NCBI GenBank assembly: GCA_902624455.1
Contig: CACNXQ010000006.1
Location: 31,499-95,498, forward strand
Reading direction: 5' to 3'
DNA length: 64,000 nt
From: an uncultured Pelagibacteraceae bacterium
GTDB taxonomy: Bacteria; Pseudomonadota; Alphaproteobacteria; Pelagibacterales; AG-422-B15
Shown here: positions 30,569 through 40,485 of the stretch, piece by piece
How the letters are laid out: each line of letters starts with the position of its first letter
Position numbering within the stretch: position 1 is the first letter of the stretch
Program-made: the position numbers and the translations under genes
Notes under the pieces: model-generated
The model's database searches: none
Told to the model about the DNA's origin: nothing
Seen by the model: only the letters and a program-made list of their open reading frames with translations

Positions 30569-31714
30569 TTACGCAGTTTCAAATTTATTTGCGTACTCCG
30601 CTCTTGCATCTGCATACCATGGTGGTTCTGGCGGCCAAGGATTTAACTTGGTCGAAGTATCCCCCGGATATATTGCTTTTGCTAAAGCTTTAGTTTCATC
30701 TGAGTAATGATCTGAAGCTCCATTAACAGCAGAGTTATAACCGATTTCATTCACAGTTTGACCACCTACTTCCGGTGTAAAACTATAATTGATTAACTCA
30801 TAAGCTTCATCGATATTTTCTGCTTTTGCAGAAAGTGTTATTCCATCGATCCAAGCTAATGCACCTTCATCGGTTGTTTGATAAGCAACTGGTTCTCCTG
30901 CTTTCATCATTGCAGCTATTGGACCATCCCAAGTCTGACCTACGACAACTCCATCGGATGTAAATCCTTGTTTCTGTGGATCTGCTCCTGACCAGAACTT
31001 GACAAGATTTCCTTTTTTAGAAATACAATAATCAGTAATTGTTTCCCAATTTTTTCTCATTGTATCTTCATCTTTATATGAAGACCAGAAATCCATTTTT
31101 CCTTGATGGTGCATCCAAATACCACAACCAGTCATCATTGAATAAGTTCTACCCATCATGAAAGCTCCATCAATACCTGGATTAGGTTCCCAAATATCAC
31201 CAAAACTTGGAAGTCCATCAGGTTGCCACTTATCAGTTCTCCATGATATTGACTCTGTTCCCCATAATTGAGGCACCCAGTGTGAACCATTGCCACCAAA
31301 GTTCCAGTCGCGCTCACCTACCGCAAGCATTCCAGGATTAACAGCGCTAGTGTTTATTCTGTTCATATCAAATGGCGCAAGAACACCAAGGTTCTCCCAC
31401 TGCAAAGCTCTCATATTAGTTGGACTTGCTAGATCGAAACCAGCACCACCACCAGCTTTCATTTTGGATATGATTTCTCCGTTATCACCTATTTTAGTAT
31501 GGTTAACTGTAATGCCTGTTTTAGCTTTAAAATCTGCAACTACAGAGTCAGGTAAATACTCTCCCCACATTAAAACATTAACAACGGGAGCAGCAAAAGC
31601 ATTTGGAATGTACCAAGGACCAATTGCTGCTGCTGCACCAGTGGCAGCTGCACCTTTTAGTACTGATCTTCTTGAAACTTTTGCAGCCTTAAGAGTTTTA
31701 TTTATTTTCTTCAC
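30569..31714 (-). CDS. potD: Solute-binding protein, Tat-exported, PotD-like
   Basis: It is the periplasmic receptor of the importer. The 381 residues start with a twin-arginine leader (SRRSVLKGAAATGAAAA) ending near NAFA, followed by VVNVLMWGEYLPDSVVADF and DLASPTNMRALQW, as in spermidine/putrescine-type receptors. The start is GTG at 31714 with GAGGAG 7 bases upstream. Polyamine or guanidino ligand is inferred from family and the linked speB. The 264 bases upstream (31715-31978) hold its promoter region and that of the divergent metE-like gene; I saw no RNA element there. Confidence 0.87.
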   Translation of the reverse strand: MKKINKTLKAAKVSRRSVLKGAAATGAAAAIGPWYIPNAFAAPVVNVLMWGEYLPDSVVADFKAKTGITVNHTKIGDNGEIISKMKAGGGAGFDLASPTNMRALQWENLGVLAPFDMNRINTSAVNPGMLAVGERDWNFGGNGSHWVPQLWGTESISWRTDKWQPDGLPSFGDIWEPNPGIDGAFMMGRTYSMMTGCGIWMHHQGKMDFWSSYKDEDTMRKNWETITDYCISKKGNLVKFWSGADPQKQGFTSDGVVVGQTWDGPIAAMMKAGEPVAYQTTDEGALAWIDGITLSAKAENIDEAYELINYSFTPEVGGQTVNEIGYNSAVNGASDHYSDETKALAKAIYPGDTSTKLNPWPPEPPWYADARAEYANKFETA

Positions 31715-31978
31715 GGCTACTCCTCTATTATTATTTAATTAATGAAAAATTCTCATACATATGGGAGTTACTGTAAAGAGTAAAATTGATGATTTTCGTA
31801 AGCTTTTTTAGGGTAAAATTAAATTTTTTACTAATCCTATGAAAAATATAGATAAAAAGTAGTTATATATTTAAACTTTAAATATAATTAATAAAGTACT
31901 GATTAATATGATTTTTTTTAATTGATTATAAATAATTGTTAAAATGAAGCAAAAAATTGTCTTTAATGAAACCTTCAA

Positions 31979-33031
31979 ATGCTAAAGACCACAACAATAG
32001 GATCATATCCAAAACCAGATTATCTAAATCTTCCAGACTGGTTTAAAGGCGAGAAAGGAACAGACTCAGAATATCCTACATCTGGATGGGTTGAAGCGGT
32101 AAGTGCCATGGGGGAAGACTTTGAAAAGATAATTATTAGAGCTTCCCAAGAAATCATTCAAGATCAAATAGATTGTGGCGTAGACGTTGTAACAGACGGT
32201 GAAGTAAGAAGAGAAAATTATATACATTACCATTGTAGGTTTCTTAAAGGTATTGACTTTAATAAGTTAACAAAAAAAACAGCAAGAACTGGAAACTATG
32301 ATTGTTATCTGCCAACAATAACTAATAAAATAAAATTTGATAAACCTTTCTTATCAAATGAATTTAAACTTTGTCAAAAATTATCATCTAGACCGGTAAA
32401 AATTACAATTCCTGGACCACTAACTATTGCTGATACCATTGCTGATAATTTCTACAAAGATCATAAGAAAATGGGAATAGATTTATCGGAGTCTATTAAT
32501 CAAGAAATTAGATTTTTGGTAGACAGTGGTTGTAAACATATTCAGATTGATGAACCTCTTTTTGCAAGAAAGAGTGATGATGCACTTAATTTTGGAATTG
32601 AAAACCTAGAACGATGCTTTCATAAAACCCCTAAAGATGTAGATAAAATTGTTCATGTTTGTTGTGGTTATCCAGACAAAATCGATGCCATAGATTATCC
32701 TAAGGCTCCACTTAATAGTTATTTTGAAATTGCATCAACAATAGAAGACTCGATTATTGATACTATTTCAATTGAAGATGCTCATAGATTTAATGATCTA
32801 AAGTTGCTTGAAATTTTTAAAAATAAAAAAGTCATTTTTGGATTGATCAAAGTTGCCTCAAGTGAACTTGAAGATGTAGACGAGATAATTGATAGAATTA
32901 AAAGCTGTTTAGATCATATTGATAAAGAAAGACTAATCGCTGCGCCAGACTGTGGCCTAGGTTATTTATCTCGTGATTTGGCCCGTGCAAAATTAAAAGT
33001 ACTTACAAAAGCTGCAAAAAGTATCAATTAA
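31979..33031 (+). CDS. Core MetE-like cobalamin-independent methionine synthase
   Basis: It resembles only the C-terminal catalytic half of MetE, which transfers a methyl group to homocysteine. The 350 residues keep the zinc ligands His and Cys in IVHVCCGYPD, Glu in ISIEDAHRF and Cys in APDCGLGYLS. Also seen are TIGSYPKP, DVVTDGEVRRENY and IQIDEPLFAR. Full MetE is over 700 residues. Short core-MetE proteins can use other methyl donors or a partner protein; no MesX-like partner is adjacent. It is convergent with ald and overlaps it by 8 bases. Confidence 0.83.
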   Translation: MLKTTTIGSYPKPDYLNLPDWFKGEKGTDSEYPTSGWVEAVSAMGEDFEKIIIRASQEIIQDQIDCGVDVVTDGEVRRENYIHYHCRFLKGIDFNKLTKKTARTGNYDCYLPTITNKIKFDKPFLSNEFKLCQKLSSRPVKITIPGPLTIADTIADNFYKDHKKMGIDLSESINQEIRFLVDSGCKHIQIDEPLFARKSDDALNFGIENLERCFHKTPKDVDKIVHVCCGYPDKIDAIDYPKAPLNSYFEIASTIEDSIIDTISIEDAHRFNDLKLLEIFKNKKVIFGLIKVASSELEDVDEIIDRIKSCLDHIDKERLIAAPDCGLGYLSRDLARAKLKVLTKAAKSIN

Positions 33032-34139
33032 ATATTTTTTTTGGATCCACGTAGTCTAAATTTAGATCCCGAGCGACGTCTAGTTGAGTACAAGATCCGT
33101 CAAAAATATTCAAACCATTAAGTAAATGTTTGTCTTCTGATAATGCTTTTTTTACACCTTTGTTTGCTAATTTTTTTACGAAAGGAAGTGTTGCTTGGTT
33201 TAAACTAATTGTAGAAGTTCTTGGAACACAACCTGGCATATTAGTTACACAATAATGGACTATATCATGATGAATATAGACTGGATTTGCATGGGTTGTA
33301 GGCTTGCTTGTTTCTATGCAACCCCCCTGATCAATAGCAACATCAACTAATGCTGCGCCCTTTCTCATTTTTGATACAAGAACTTCAGATACTAATTTAG
33401 GTGCTGTAGCTCCTGGTACAAGCACCCCACCAATCAATAAATCACAATTAGTGACTTGATCCGTAATACTTTCGGGAGTCGAAATGACAGTAGTTACATT
33501 TCCATCAAAATACTTACTTAATTCATCAAGTCTTTCTTGAGATTTATCAATAAGAATCACATTTGCCTTCATGCCGTGTGCAATTAGCGCAGCATTGAAA
33601 CCAACAACTCCACAACCAATTATAACTACATCCGCGGGAGGAGCTCCTGTCGCACCAGATAACAATACACCTCTTCCATTATTAGTCATTTCTAAAGATC
33701 TTGCTCCTGCTTGAATTGAAATTCTACCTGCAACTTCACTCATAGGAGCAAGTAGTGGCAGTCTATTATTGTCATCAGTTACAGTTTCATAAGCTATGCA
33801 TGTTGAACCAGAGTTTATAAGTCCTTCTGTAAGTTTTTTATCAGCAGCTAGATGTAAATAAGTAAATAAATTTTGTCCCTTTTTTAACAAATTTACTTCT
33901 TGAGATTGGGGCTCTTTAACTTTTACAATCATTTCAGCATGTTCAAATATTTCTTTGGCAGTATCTATGATTTTCCCTCCTGCCTCTAAATAGTCTGAGT
34001 CCTGAAATCCAGAACCATTACCTGCATTAGTTTCTATAATTACTTCATGACCCTCATCAACAAGGCTCTTTACACTATTCGCAGTAAGTCCTACTCTATT
34101 TTCTTGAGGTTTTATTTCTTTTGGAATTCCGATGATCAT
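33024..34139 (-). CDS. ald: Alanine dehydrogenase
   Basis: It interconverts L-alanine and pyruvate plus ammonia using NAD. The 371 residues start MIIGIPKEIKPQENRVGLT, have substrate residues Lys in IVKVKEP and His in YLHLAAD, and a Rossmann site VVIIGCGVVGFNAALIA. Alanine dehydrogenase closes the cycle in taurine breakdown, where an aminotransferase uses pyruvate as acceptor. That operon begins less than 1 kb away (34868), which supports this role. Confidence 0.93.
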   Translation of the reverse strand: MIIGIPKEIKPQENRVGLTANSVKSLVDEGHEVIIETNAGNGSGFQDSDYLEAGGKIIDTAKEIFEHAEMIVKVKEPQSQEVNLLKKGQNLFTYLHLAADKKLTEGLINSGSTCIAYETVTDDNNRLPLLAPMSEVAGRISIQAGARSLEMTNNGRGVLLSGATGAPPADVVIIGCGVVGFNAALIAHGMKANVILIDKSQERLDELSKYFDGNVTTVISTPESITDQVTNCDLLIGGVLVPGATAPKLVSEVLVSKMRKGAALVDVAIDQGGCIETSKPTTHANPVYIHHDIVHYCVTNMPGCVPRTSTISLNQATLPFVKKLANKGVKKALSEDKHLLNGLNIFDGSCTQLDVARDLNLDYVDPKKIFN

Positions 34140-34201
34140 AATTGAAATATAACTAATAATTATACTATTCGACTACTAATACAAATATAAAGGTACTCAA
34201 A

Positions 34202-34822
34202 ATGGGGAAAAAATGGCTGGATATTGTTTATAATGAAAAAAGTTCTATTAAATTAAAACAACATTATAAATTTTGGGCCGATGATTATGATCGGGACTTA
34301 GTTGATTGGGGCTATGCATATCCTTCCCAATTAAAGAAGGTTATGTCGCAAGATATAAAGGTAAAAAAAGATTCTAAGATATTAGATGCTGGTTGTGGAA
34401 CAGGACTTGTTGCCCAGGTCTTAAGTGATATGAATTTTAAAAATATAGTTGGATTAGACTATTCAATAGACATGCTTAAGATTGCTAAAAATAAAAAAAT
34501 TTACAAGAGACTAATTCACGAGTCTCTTAACAAAAAAACATCTCTTAGAAGTAATCAATTTGATATCGTTTTATGCACTGGAGTTCTAACATCGGGGCAT
34601 GTAGGAGCAAAAGCAATCAATGAATTAATTAGAGTTACAAAAAATAAAGGCTATTTGATATTATCTATAGCAGAGTCTATTTTTGAAAAGCTTGGGTTTA
34701 AAGATGAAATTGAGAAAAATAAAAAACAGATATCAAAAATTAAGATATCCAAGCCGTTCATTGCTTTGCCTAATCACAAAAGTAGCGCAACATCTAAAAT
34801 GTATTTGTTTCAAAGAGTCTAA
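34202..34822 (+). CDS. Class I SAM-dependent methyltransferase
   Basis: The 206 residues show a methyltransferase fold: KILDAGCGTGLVAQVL (motif I), IVGLDYSIDMLKIAK (motif II) and FDIVLCTGVLTSGHVG with LIRVTKNKGYLILS further on. The N-terminus (HYKFWADDYDRDLVDWGYAYP) resembles proteins annotated as Williams-Beuren-type methyltransferases. The substrate is unknown. It stands between ald (divergent) and xsc (convergent). Confidence 0.75.
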   Translation: MGKKWLDIVYNEKSSIKLKQHYKFWADDYDRDLVDWGYAYPSQLKKVMSQDIKVKKDSKILDAGCGTGLVAQVLSDMNFKNIVGLDYSIDMLKIAKNKKIYKRLIHESLNKKTSLRSNQFDIVLCTGVLTSGHVGAKAINELIRVTKNKGYLILSIAESIFEKLGFKDEIEKNKKQISKIKISKPFIALPNHKSSATSKMYLFQRV

Positions 34823-34867
34823 ACTCTTCTGATCAGGAGTGAGGGAAGAAGAAAATATTAAGAAACT

Positions 34868-36646
34868 CTATCCTAATTGATCTTGGCTCATGTCTTCAGG
34901 ATTAATACCTGCAACTTCAACAGGTTTTTTCATAGCGTCTCTTCTGAATGGCTCTCCTAATTCTTGATTTAAGATAACTTCTATAAAAGTTGTAACACCA
35001 TTTGCTTGCTCATCACATGCAATTCTCAAAGAGTTGGTTAGTTCGTCCATAGATTTGACTGTAACTCCTTTAAGGCCACAACCCTCAGCAACTTTTGCAT
35101 AGCTTAAATCTGGATCTAATTCAGTTCCAACAAAATTATCATCATACCAAAGTATAGAATTTCTTTTTTCCGCACCCCATTGGTAGTTTCTAAAAATTAC
35201 CATTGTAATAGCTGGCCATTCATCTCTAGCACATGATGTCATTTCATTCATACTGATACCAAATGCACCGTCACCCGCAAAGCCTACAACTGGTATATCA
35301 GGGCAGCCAATTTTAGCACCTAATACAGAAGGAAAGCCATAACCACAAGGGCCAAACAGGCCAGGAGCTAAATATTTTCTTCCTTCTTCAAATGTAGGAT
35401 AAGCATTTCCAATAGCACAATTGTTTCCAATGTCTGATGATATGATTGCCTCTTTTGGAAGCCCATCTTGAATAGCTCTCCATGCCATTCGAGGTGACAT
35501 ACGGTCAGAATCTCTTTCTCTTGCATCATTATTCCAAGTTGTTCCAGGATCATCATCTTCATGATCCATACTACTTAATGTTTGCAACCATGCTGATTTT
35601 GTTTGATGAATAAGAGCTTTGCGTTCTTCTCTATTTTTATTTCCTGCATCCGAAGATAAATTTTTGAGAATTTGTTGCGCAACAAGTTTAGCGTCACCAC
35701 AGATACCAACTGATACTTTTTTTGTTAATCCAATTCGATCAGAATTGATATCGACTTGGATTATAGATGCATCTTTAGGCCAGTAATCAATTCCATAGCC
35801 TGGTAAAGTCGAAAAAGGATTTAATCTCGTGCCAAGTGCCAATACAACATCAGCTTTAGCAATAAGTTCCATCGCAGCTTTTGACCCATTATATCCTAAG
35901 GGTCCCACAGCAAGAGGATGACTACCTGGAAAGCTATCGTTATGCTGATAACCAGATGCAACTGGGGAGTCTAATCTTTCAGCAAGTAATTTACAGTCCT
36001 CAATGGCATTTGCCAAAACCACTCCCGCACCTGACAAGATAACTGGAAAGCTAGCATTTGATAATAATTCAGATGCATTCTTAATGGCTTCTACTCCTCC
36101 AGAAGGTCTTTCAAATTTTATAATTGGAGGAATTTCAATATCGATAACCTGTGTCCACATATCTCTTGGAATATTTATTTGAGCAGGAGCTGATCCTCTG
36201 AAAGCTTTTGATATTACACGGTTTAGAACTTCTGCAACTCTTGTTGGATCTCTTACTTCTTCTTGATAGCACACCATGTCTTTGAATAAAGCCATTTGTT
36301 CAACTTCTTGAAATCCACCTTGACCTATAGTTTTGTTTGCTGCTTGCGGAGTCACCAAGAGCATTGGAGTATGATTCCAATATGCAGTTTTAATGGGTGT
36401 AACAAAGTTCGTAATTCCTGGTCCATTTTGAGCAATGCACATCGACATCTTACCTGTCGCTCGTGTGTATCCATCAGCGATAATCCCGCCATTGGTCTCA
36501 TGAGCAACATCCCAAAAAGTAATTCCTGCTTTTGGGAACAAATCAGAGATTGGCATAAAAGCAGATCCAATAATGCCAAAAGCATGTTGTATACCATGTT
36601 TTTGAAGAACTTTTATAAAAGCTTCCTCAGTAGTCATTTTTGTCAT
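34868..36646 (-). CDS. xsc: Sulfoacetaldehyde acetyltransferase
   Basis: Xsc is a thiamine-diphosphate enzyme that converts sulfoacetaldehyde and phosphate to acetyl phosphate and sulfite. The 592 residues match Xsc closely: MFGIMGSAF-like HAFGIIGSAFMPISDLFPKA, NGPGITNFVTPIKTAYW, GGFQEVEQMALF, cofactor site GFAGDGAFGISMNEM, QWGAEKRNS and the C-terminal GEPFRRDAMKKPV. GAGG lies 7 bases before the ATG. It is the last gene of the tpa-flavoenzyme-xsc run. No phosphotransacetylase gene is in the window. Confidence 0.92.
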   Translation of the reverse strand: MTKMTTEEAFIKVLQKHGIQHAFGIIGSAFMPISDLFPKAGITFWDVAHETNGGIIADGYTRATGKMSMCIAQNGPGITNFVTPIKTAYWNHTPMLLVTPQAANKTIGQGGFQEVEQMALFKDMVCYQEEVRDPTRVAEVLNRVISKAFRGSAPAQINIPRDMWTQVIDIEIPPIIKFERPSGGVEAIKNASELLSNASFPVILSGAGVVLANAIEDCKLLAERLDSPVASGYQHNDSFPGSHPLAVGPLGYNGSKAAMELIAKADVVLALGTRLNPFSTLPGYGIDYWPKDASIIQVDINSDRIGLTKKVSVGICGDAKLVAQQILKNLSSDAGNKNREERKALIHQTKSAWLQTLSSMDHEDDDPGTTWNNDARERDSDRMSPRMAWRAIQDGLPKEAIISSDIGNNCAIGNAYPTFEEGRKYLAPGLFGPCGYGFPSVLGAKIGCPDIPVVGFAGDGAFGISMNEMTSCARDEWPAITMVIFRNYQWGAEKRNSILWYDDNFVGTELDPDLSYAKVAEGCGLKGVTVKSMDELTNSLRIACDEQANGVTTFIEVILNQELGEPFRRDAMKKPVEVAGINPEDMSQDQLG

Positions 36647-36657
36647 CCGAAAACCTC

Positions 36658-39111
36658 TTAATTTAATATCTTATTACGCTCAGGATCATAAAAACATTTT
36701 CTTGAACATATAGCTTTATACTTAATACCAGCTACTTCAATTTCAAATTTTTGCTCACTGATCATTTTGTTTATTGAATCTTCATTAGGACCAGAAATAT
36801 ATCCCATTGCCAATGATTTGTCTAAATAGAAACCATACATTCCAGAGCTTATTTCTCCTACCCGATCTCCGTTGAAGTAAATAGGCTCATTATGATATAG
36901 AAGTACATCTTGAGTTTCTAAAGAAAAATTGAGTTTTCTTCTTTTTAGACCATCCTCTAAACTTTCCTCAATTGCCTCCTGACCATGAAAAGGATCTTTT
37001 TTATTCAAGTTTACGCAAAAACCTACACCTGCCTCATAAGGGTTTTCTTCAACAGTAATGTCATGACCCCAATGCAAGTAACCTTTTTCCATTCTTAGTG
37101 AATTCAAAGCATGGTAACCGGCCAACTTTGGTTTCAACTGACTTCCATTTCCGTAAACTGAATTAAATAAATCAACTAATTGATCAATTGGTACATAAAT
37201 TTCAAAACCTTGTTCGCCAACGTAAGTTAATCTATTTAATCTACATTCAATATTCTTTATTCTTACCTTTTTAGAGAATCCAAAGGGTATGCTTTCATTT
37301 GAAATATCATCATTGGATAAAGATTGTATTAGCATCCTAGCATTAGGACCCATTACTGAAAGGCAGCCAAATTTGTGAGTAACATCATTTAAACTAACAT
37401 CTCCAAATTTTTTTGATAAATTCGTCATCCAGTATAGGTCTTTATTGTGAGAGGTTGGTGATGTTATAAATAAAAATTTATCTTTTTCTATTCTGGTAAT
37501 TGTTATATCTGCTTCAGTTCCTCCTAAATGATTTAACATTTGTGTATATACAATTTTTCCAACAGATACATTCATCTCGCTTACACAAACGTAATTTAAA
37601 AATGGGAGGGAGTCTTTGCCTTCAATAATAAATTTAGAAAATGAAGTTTGATCAAAAACACCTACATTATTTCTGACATGATGACATTCTGTTCGTACAT
37701 TTTCAAACCAGTTTTGTCTACCATATGAATATTTGTAATTCGCTTTACTTTTGTCTTCTGCATACCAATTTGCCCTTTCCCATCCAGCTAATTCTCCAAA
37801 GCATGCACCATGGTTTTCCAAGTCTGTATGAAGAGGTGATTTAATTTGATCTCTTGAAGTCTCATACTGATAAAATGGCCAGTGAATTTTGTATAAGAGA
37901 CCCAATGACTCAGTGCTCCTTTCTCGTAAATAGTTATCATTGTCTTGAAAGTCTAATACTCTCGCAATATCAACGTCCCACAAGTCAATATTGCTCATGT
38001 CATTTATAATCCATTCTGCCATAACCTTACCAACGCCACCCGCTGATTGAACACCAATTGAATTAAAACCAGTTGAAACAAAAACATTATCCTTGTAGGG
38101 AACTTTTCCTAGGTAGTACCGATCATCAGGTGTAAAACTTTCAGGTCCATTAAAATATGTTTGAATTCCAATTTCATTTAAAATTGGGAGTCTTTCCATA
38201 GCATTCAACAATGTTGGACCAAAATGATCTAGGTCGTTTGGCAAACTATCAAATTCAAAATCTTTTGGAATTCCCTTCATGCCCCATGGCTTAGCCTTCA
38301 CTTCAAATGCTCCTATTAATAATTTACCAGCATCTTCTTTGACATAAATTTGTGAGTCTGGGGCTCTAAGAACAGGAAGATTTTTTATAATATCTTCTGA
38401 AAACTCAGTAAGAGCATAGAAATGTTCACACGCATGAAGTGGAATATTTACACCACACATTTTTCCAACTTCTCTGCTCCACATACCTGAGGTAATAACA
38501 ATTTTTTTACATTTAATTTCTCCTAACTCAGTAAGAACTTTAGTAATTTTATTTTCTTCCTGCTCGAAACCCAATACTGCATTGTGTTCAATTATTTTTC
38601 CGCCCATTTTTTTTGTTTCTTTAGCAAGGCACATGGTTACATCCACTGGGTTGATCTGGCCATCTTTAGGGAGATAAAATCCACCTTTTATTCCTTTAAG
38701 ATCAATTAATGGATACTTACTTTTAATTTCATCTAAACCTACCTCCTCAACCTCAAGTCCAAAATGTCGACCCATTGACGCTGATCTTCTCAATTCCTCA
38801 AGCCTTTCTTCATTCTCAGCAATTGAAATTGATCCATTCTGAACCATGCCCGTAGATAGATCTTTTTCTTGATCAAGTTCACAATAAAGATCTGTTGAAT
38901 ACTTAGCCATCATTGTTAAATTTTTTGAAGATCTTAATTGACCTACAAGTCCTGCTGCATGCCAAGTAGTTCCGCATGTCAGAGATTTGCGTTCTAAAAG
39001 AACTGTATCGATATTTTTTTTTGATAAATGATATGCAATGCTACAGCCTACAACTCCTCCTCCAATAACGACAACCTCAGCTTCATGAGGAAGATTAGGC
39101 TTAGAAGTCAT
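36658..39111 (-). CDS. Dimethylglycine/sarcosine dehydrogenase-like flavoenzyme
   Basis: It is a two-part enzyme expected to oxidise an N-methyl group and pass the carbon to tetrahydrofolate. Residues 1-370 or so form an FAD-binding DAO domain (VIGGGVVGCSIAYHL; CGTTWHAAGLVGQLR, where the His may hold FAD covalently). The remainder resembles the glycine-cleavage T-protein/folate domain (GEQGFEIYVPIDQL, LAGYHALNSLRMEKGY). Its 817 residues match dimethylglycine dehydrogenase. It sits 2 bases after the aminotransferase and 11 before xsc, so an N-methylated taurine is a possible substrate (inference). Confidence 0.85.
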   Translation of the reverse strand: MTSKPNLPHEAEVVVIGGGVVGCSIAYHLSKKNIDTVLLERKSLTCGTTWHAAGLVGQLRSSKNLTMMAKYSTDLYCELDQEKDLSTGMVQNGSISIAENEERLEELRRSASMGRHFGLEVEEVGLDEIKSKYPLIDLKGIKGGFYLPKDGQINPVDVTMCLAKETKKMGGKIIEHNAVLGFEQEENKITKVLTELGEIKCKKIVITSGMWSREVGKMCGVNIPLHACEHFYALTEFSEDIIKNLPVLRAPDSQIYVKEDAGKLLIGAFEVKAKPWGMKGIPKDFEFDSLPNDLDHFGPTLLNAMERLPILNEIGIQTYFNGPESFTPDDRYYLGKVPYKDNVFVSTGFNSIGVQSAGGVGKVMAEWIINDMSNIDLWDVDIARVLDFQDNDNYLRERSTESLGLLYKIHWPFYQYETSRDQIKSPLHTDLENHGACFGELAGWERANWYAEDKSKANYKYSYGRQNWFENVRTECHHVRNNVGVFDQTSFSKFIIEGKDSLPFLNYVCVSEMNVSVGKIVYTQMLNHLGGTEADITITRIEKDKFLFITSPTSHNKDLYWMTNLSKKFGDVSLNDVTHKFGCLSVMGPNARMLIQSLSNDDISNESIPFGFSKKVRIKNIECRLNRLTYVGEQGFEIYVPIDQLVDLFNSVYGNGSQLKPKLAGYHALNSLRMEKGYLHWGHDITVEENPYEAGVGFCVNLNKKDPFHGQEAIEESLEDGLKRRKLNFSLETQDVLLYHNEPIYFNGDRVGEISSGMYGFYLDKSLAMGYISGPNEDSINKMISEQKFEIEVAGIKYKAICSRKCFYDPERNKILN

Positions 39112-39113
39112 AT

Positions 39114-40436
39114 TTAATATTTTACTAGAACTTCCTTTATTCTTTGAAGCATTTCATCAATATGTTTTTCTTCAGCAATTAAAGCGGGCGCAACAATACC
39201 TGCATCACCTGTAAATTTTATATGTACGCCATTAGCGAATGTTTTCTTTTGAGCGTCATATCCTCGAACACCTGGATTTTTATCTACAGCTAAGTCAAAA
39301 GCTGCCATCATGCCGTCACCTCTTACATCAGTTACTATCGGTATATCTTGAAACGCGTCAAAGACAGCATCAAGAAAATATGATGACATTTTTTCTGCTC
39401 TTGCAAAAACATCTTCCTTTTCATAAATGTCTAGCGTTGCATGAGAAGCAGCAACACAAGCAGGATGCCCTGAATATGTGTAACCATGAAAAAATTCAAC
39501 GCCATGTTCTGGGCCATTGTCTACGATTGCATTGTATATTTTGTCTGAAACCCCAACCGCTCCCATTGGCTGAGCGCCGTTTGTAATTGCTTTAGCCATA
39601 GTTATCATGTCTGGTTGAACATTGTATTTATCGGCACCAAATGCTTTTCCAGTTCTTCCAAAACCAGTGATTACTTCGTCAAAAACAAGAACTATTCCAA
39701 ACTTATCACAAATCTCTCTTAGTCTTTCGAGGTAACCTTTTGGAGGGACAATAGTTCCAGTTGATCCAGCTATTGGCTCAACAAAACAACCGGCTATAGA
39801 TTCCGGTCCGTACATTTCGACAAATCTTTGAAGATCTTCAGCTAAATGTGCTCCAGACTCAGGCTGTCCTTTTGTATACTTATTCTCTTCAAGCCAAGTA
39901 TGTCTAAGATGAATAACTCCAGGCATAGTCGCTGTAAATATTTCTCTATTTTTTATCATTCCGCTTAGAGATGTGCCTCCAATATTAACTCCGTGATAAG
40001 CTCTCTCACGAGATACAAATCTTACTCGTTGAGATTGGCCAATTGCATGCTGGTATGCTTGTATAATTTTTATTGCTGAGTCAATCGCCGTTGATCCACA
40101 GATTGTAAAAAAAACATTATTGAGGTCACCCGGTAATAATTTTGCAACTTTTTCTGCAAGTGAGAATGCAGGTAAATGTGAAACTTGGAAACTTGGTGAA
40201 TAGTCAAGCTTCAAAAGTTGTTGATGAACAGCTTCTGCAATCTCTTTTCGACCATGGCCAAGTGGTACACAAAAAAGACCTGAAGATGCATCGATAACTT
40301 GATCACCTTTATGGTTCCAATAATAAACACCCTCACCTCTATCTAATAATCTAGGTTCTTTCTTAAAATCTTTATTAGCAGTAAAAGGTAAAAAATAATT
40401 TTCAAGCGAATTAGTTGTGGGTGTTGTATTGGCCAT
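39114..40436 (-). CDS. tpa: Class III omega-aminotransferase, probable taurine:pyruvate aminotransferase
   Basis: A PLP enzyme that moves an omega-amino group to pyruvate. The 440 residues show YFLPFTANKDFK, GLFCVPLGHGRKEIA, VFDEVITGFGRTG and the PLP lysine in MITMAKAITNGAQP. Sequence features resemble omega-amino acid (beta-alanine):pyruvate aminotransferases. Linkage to xsc and ald argues for taurine as substrate, giving sulfoacetaldehyde and alanine. AGGAA lies just before the ATG. Hypotaurine or beta-alanine remain alternatives. Confidence 0.83.
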   Translation of the reverse strand: MANTTPTTNSLENYFLPFTANKDFKKEPRLLDRGEGVYYWNHKGDQVIDASSGLFCVPLGHGRKEIAEAVHQQLLKLDYSPSFQVSHLPAFSLAEKVAKLLPGDLNNVFFTICGSTAIDSAIKIIQAYQHAIGQSQRVRFVSRERAYHGVNIGGTSLSGMIKNREIFTATMPGVIHLRHTWLEENKYTKGQPESGAHLAEDLQRFVEMYGPESIAGCFVEPIAGSTGTIVPPKGYLERLREICDKFGIVLVFDEVITGFGRTGKAFGADKYNVQPDMITMAKAITNGAQPMGAVGVSDKIYNAIVDNGPEHGVEFFHGYTYSGHPACVAASHATLDIYEKEDVFARAEKMSSYFLDAVFDAFQDIPIVTDVRGDGMMAAFDLAVDKNPGVRGYDAQKKTFANGVHIKFTGDAGIVAPALIAEEKHIDEMLQRIKEVLVKY

Positions 40437-40485
40437 GAGTTTCCTTTCGAATAAAAAACTGAATTAAAGATTATAGTACTATTAT

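Noticed and set aside
31715..31978. SAM-type riboswitch before the metE-like gene
   Set aside because: I looked for SAM-II/SAM-V-like conserved loops and found only AT-rich sequence without a convincing stem.
39114..40436. Plain beta-alanine aminotransferase as the main call
   Set aside because: The sequence allows it, but direct linkage with xsc and nearness of ald make taurine the more likely substrate.
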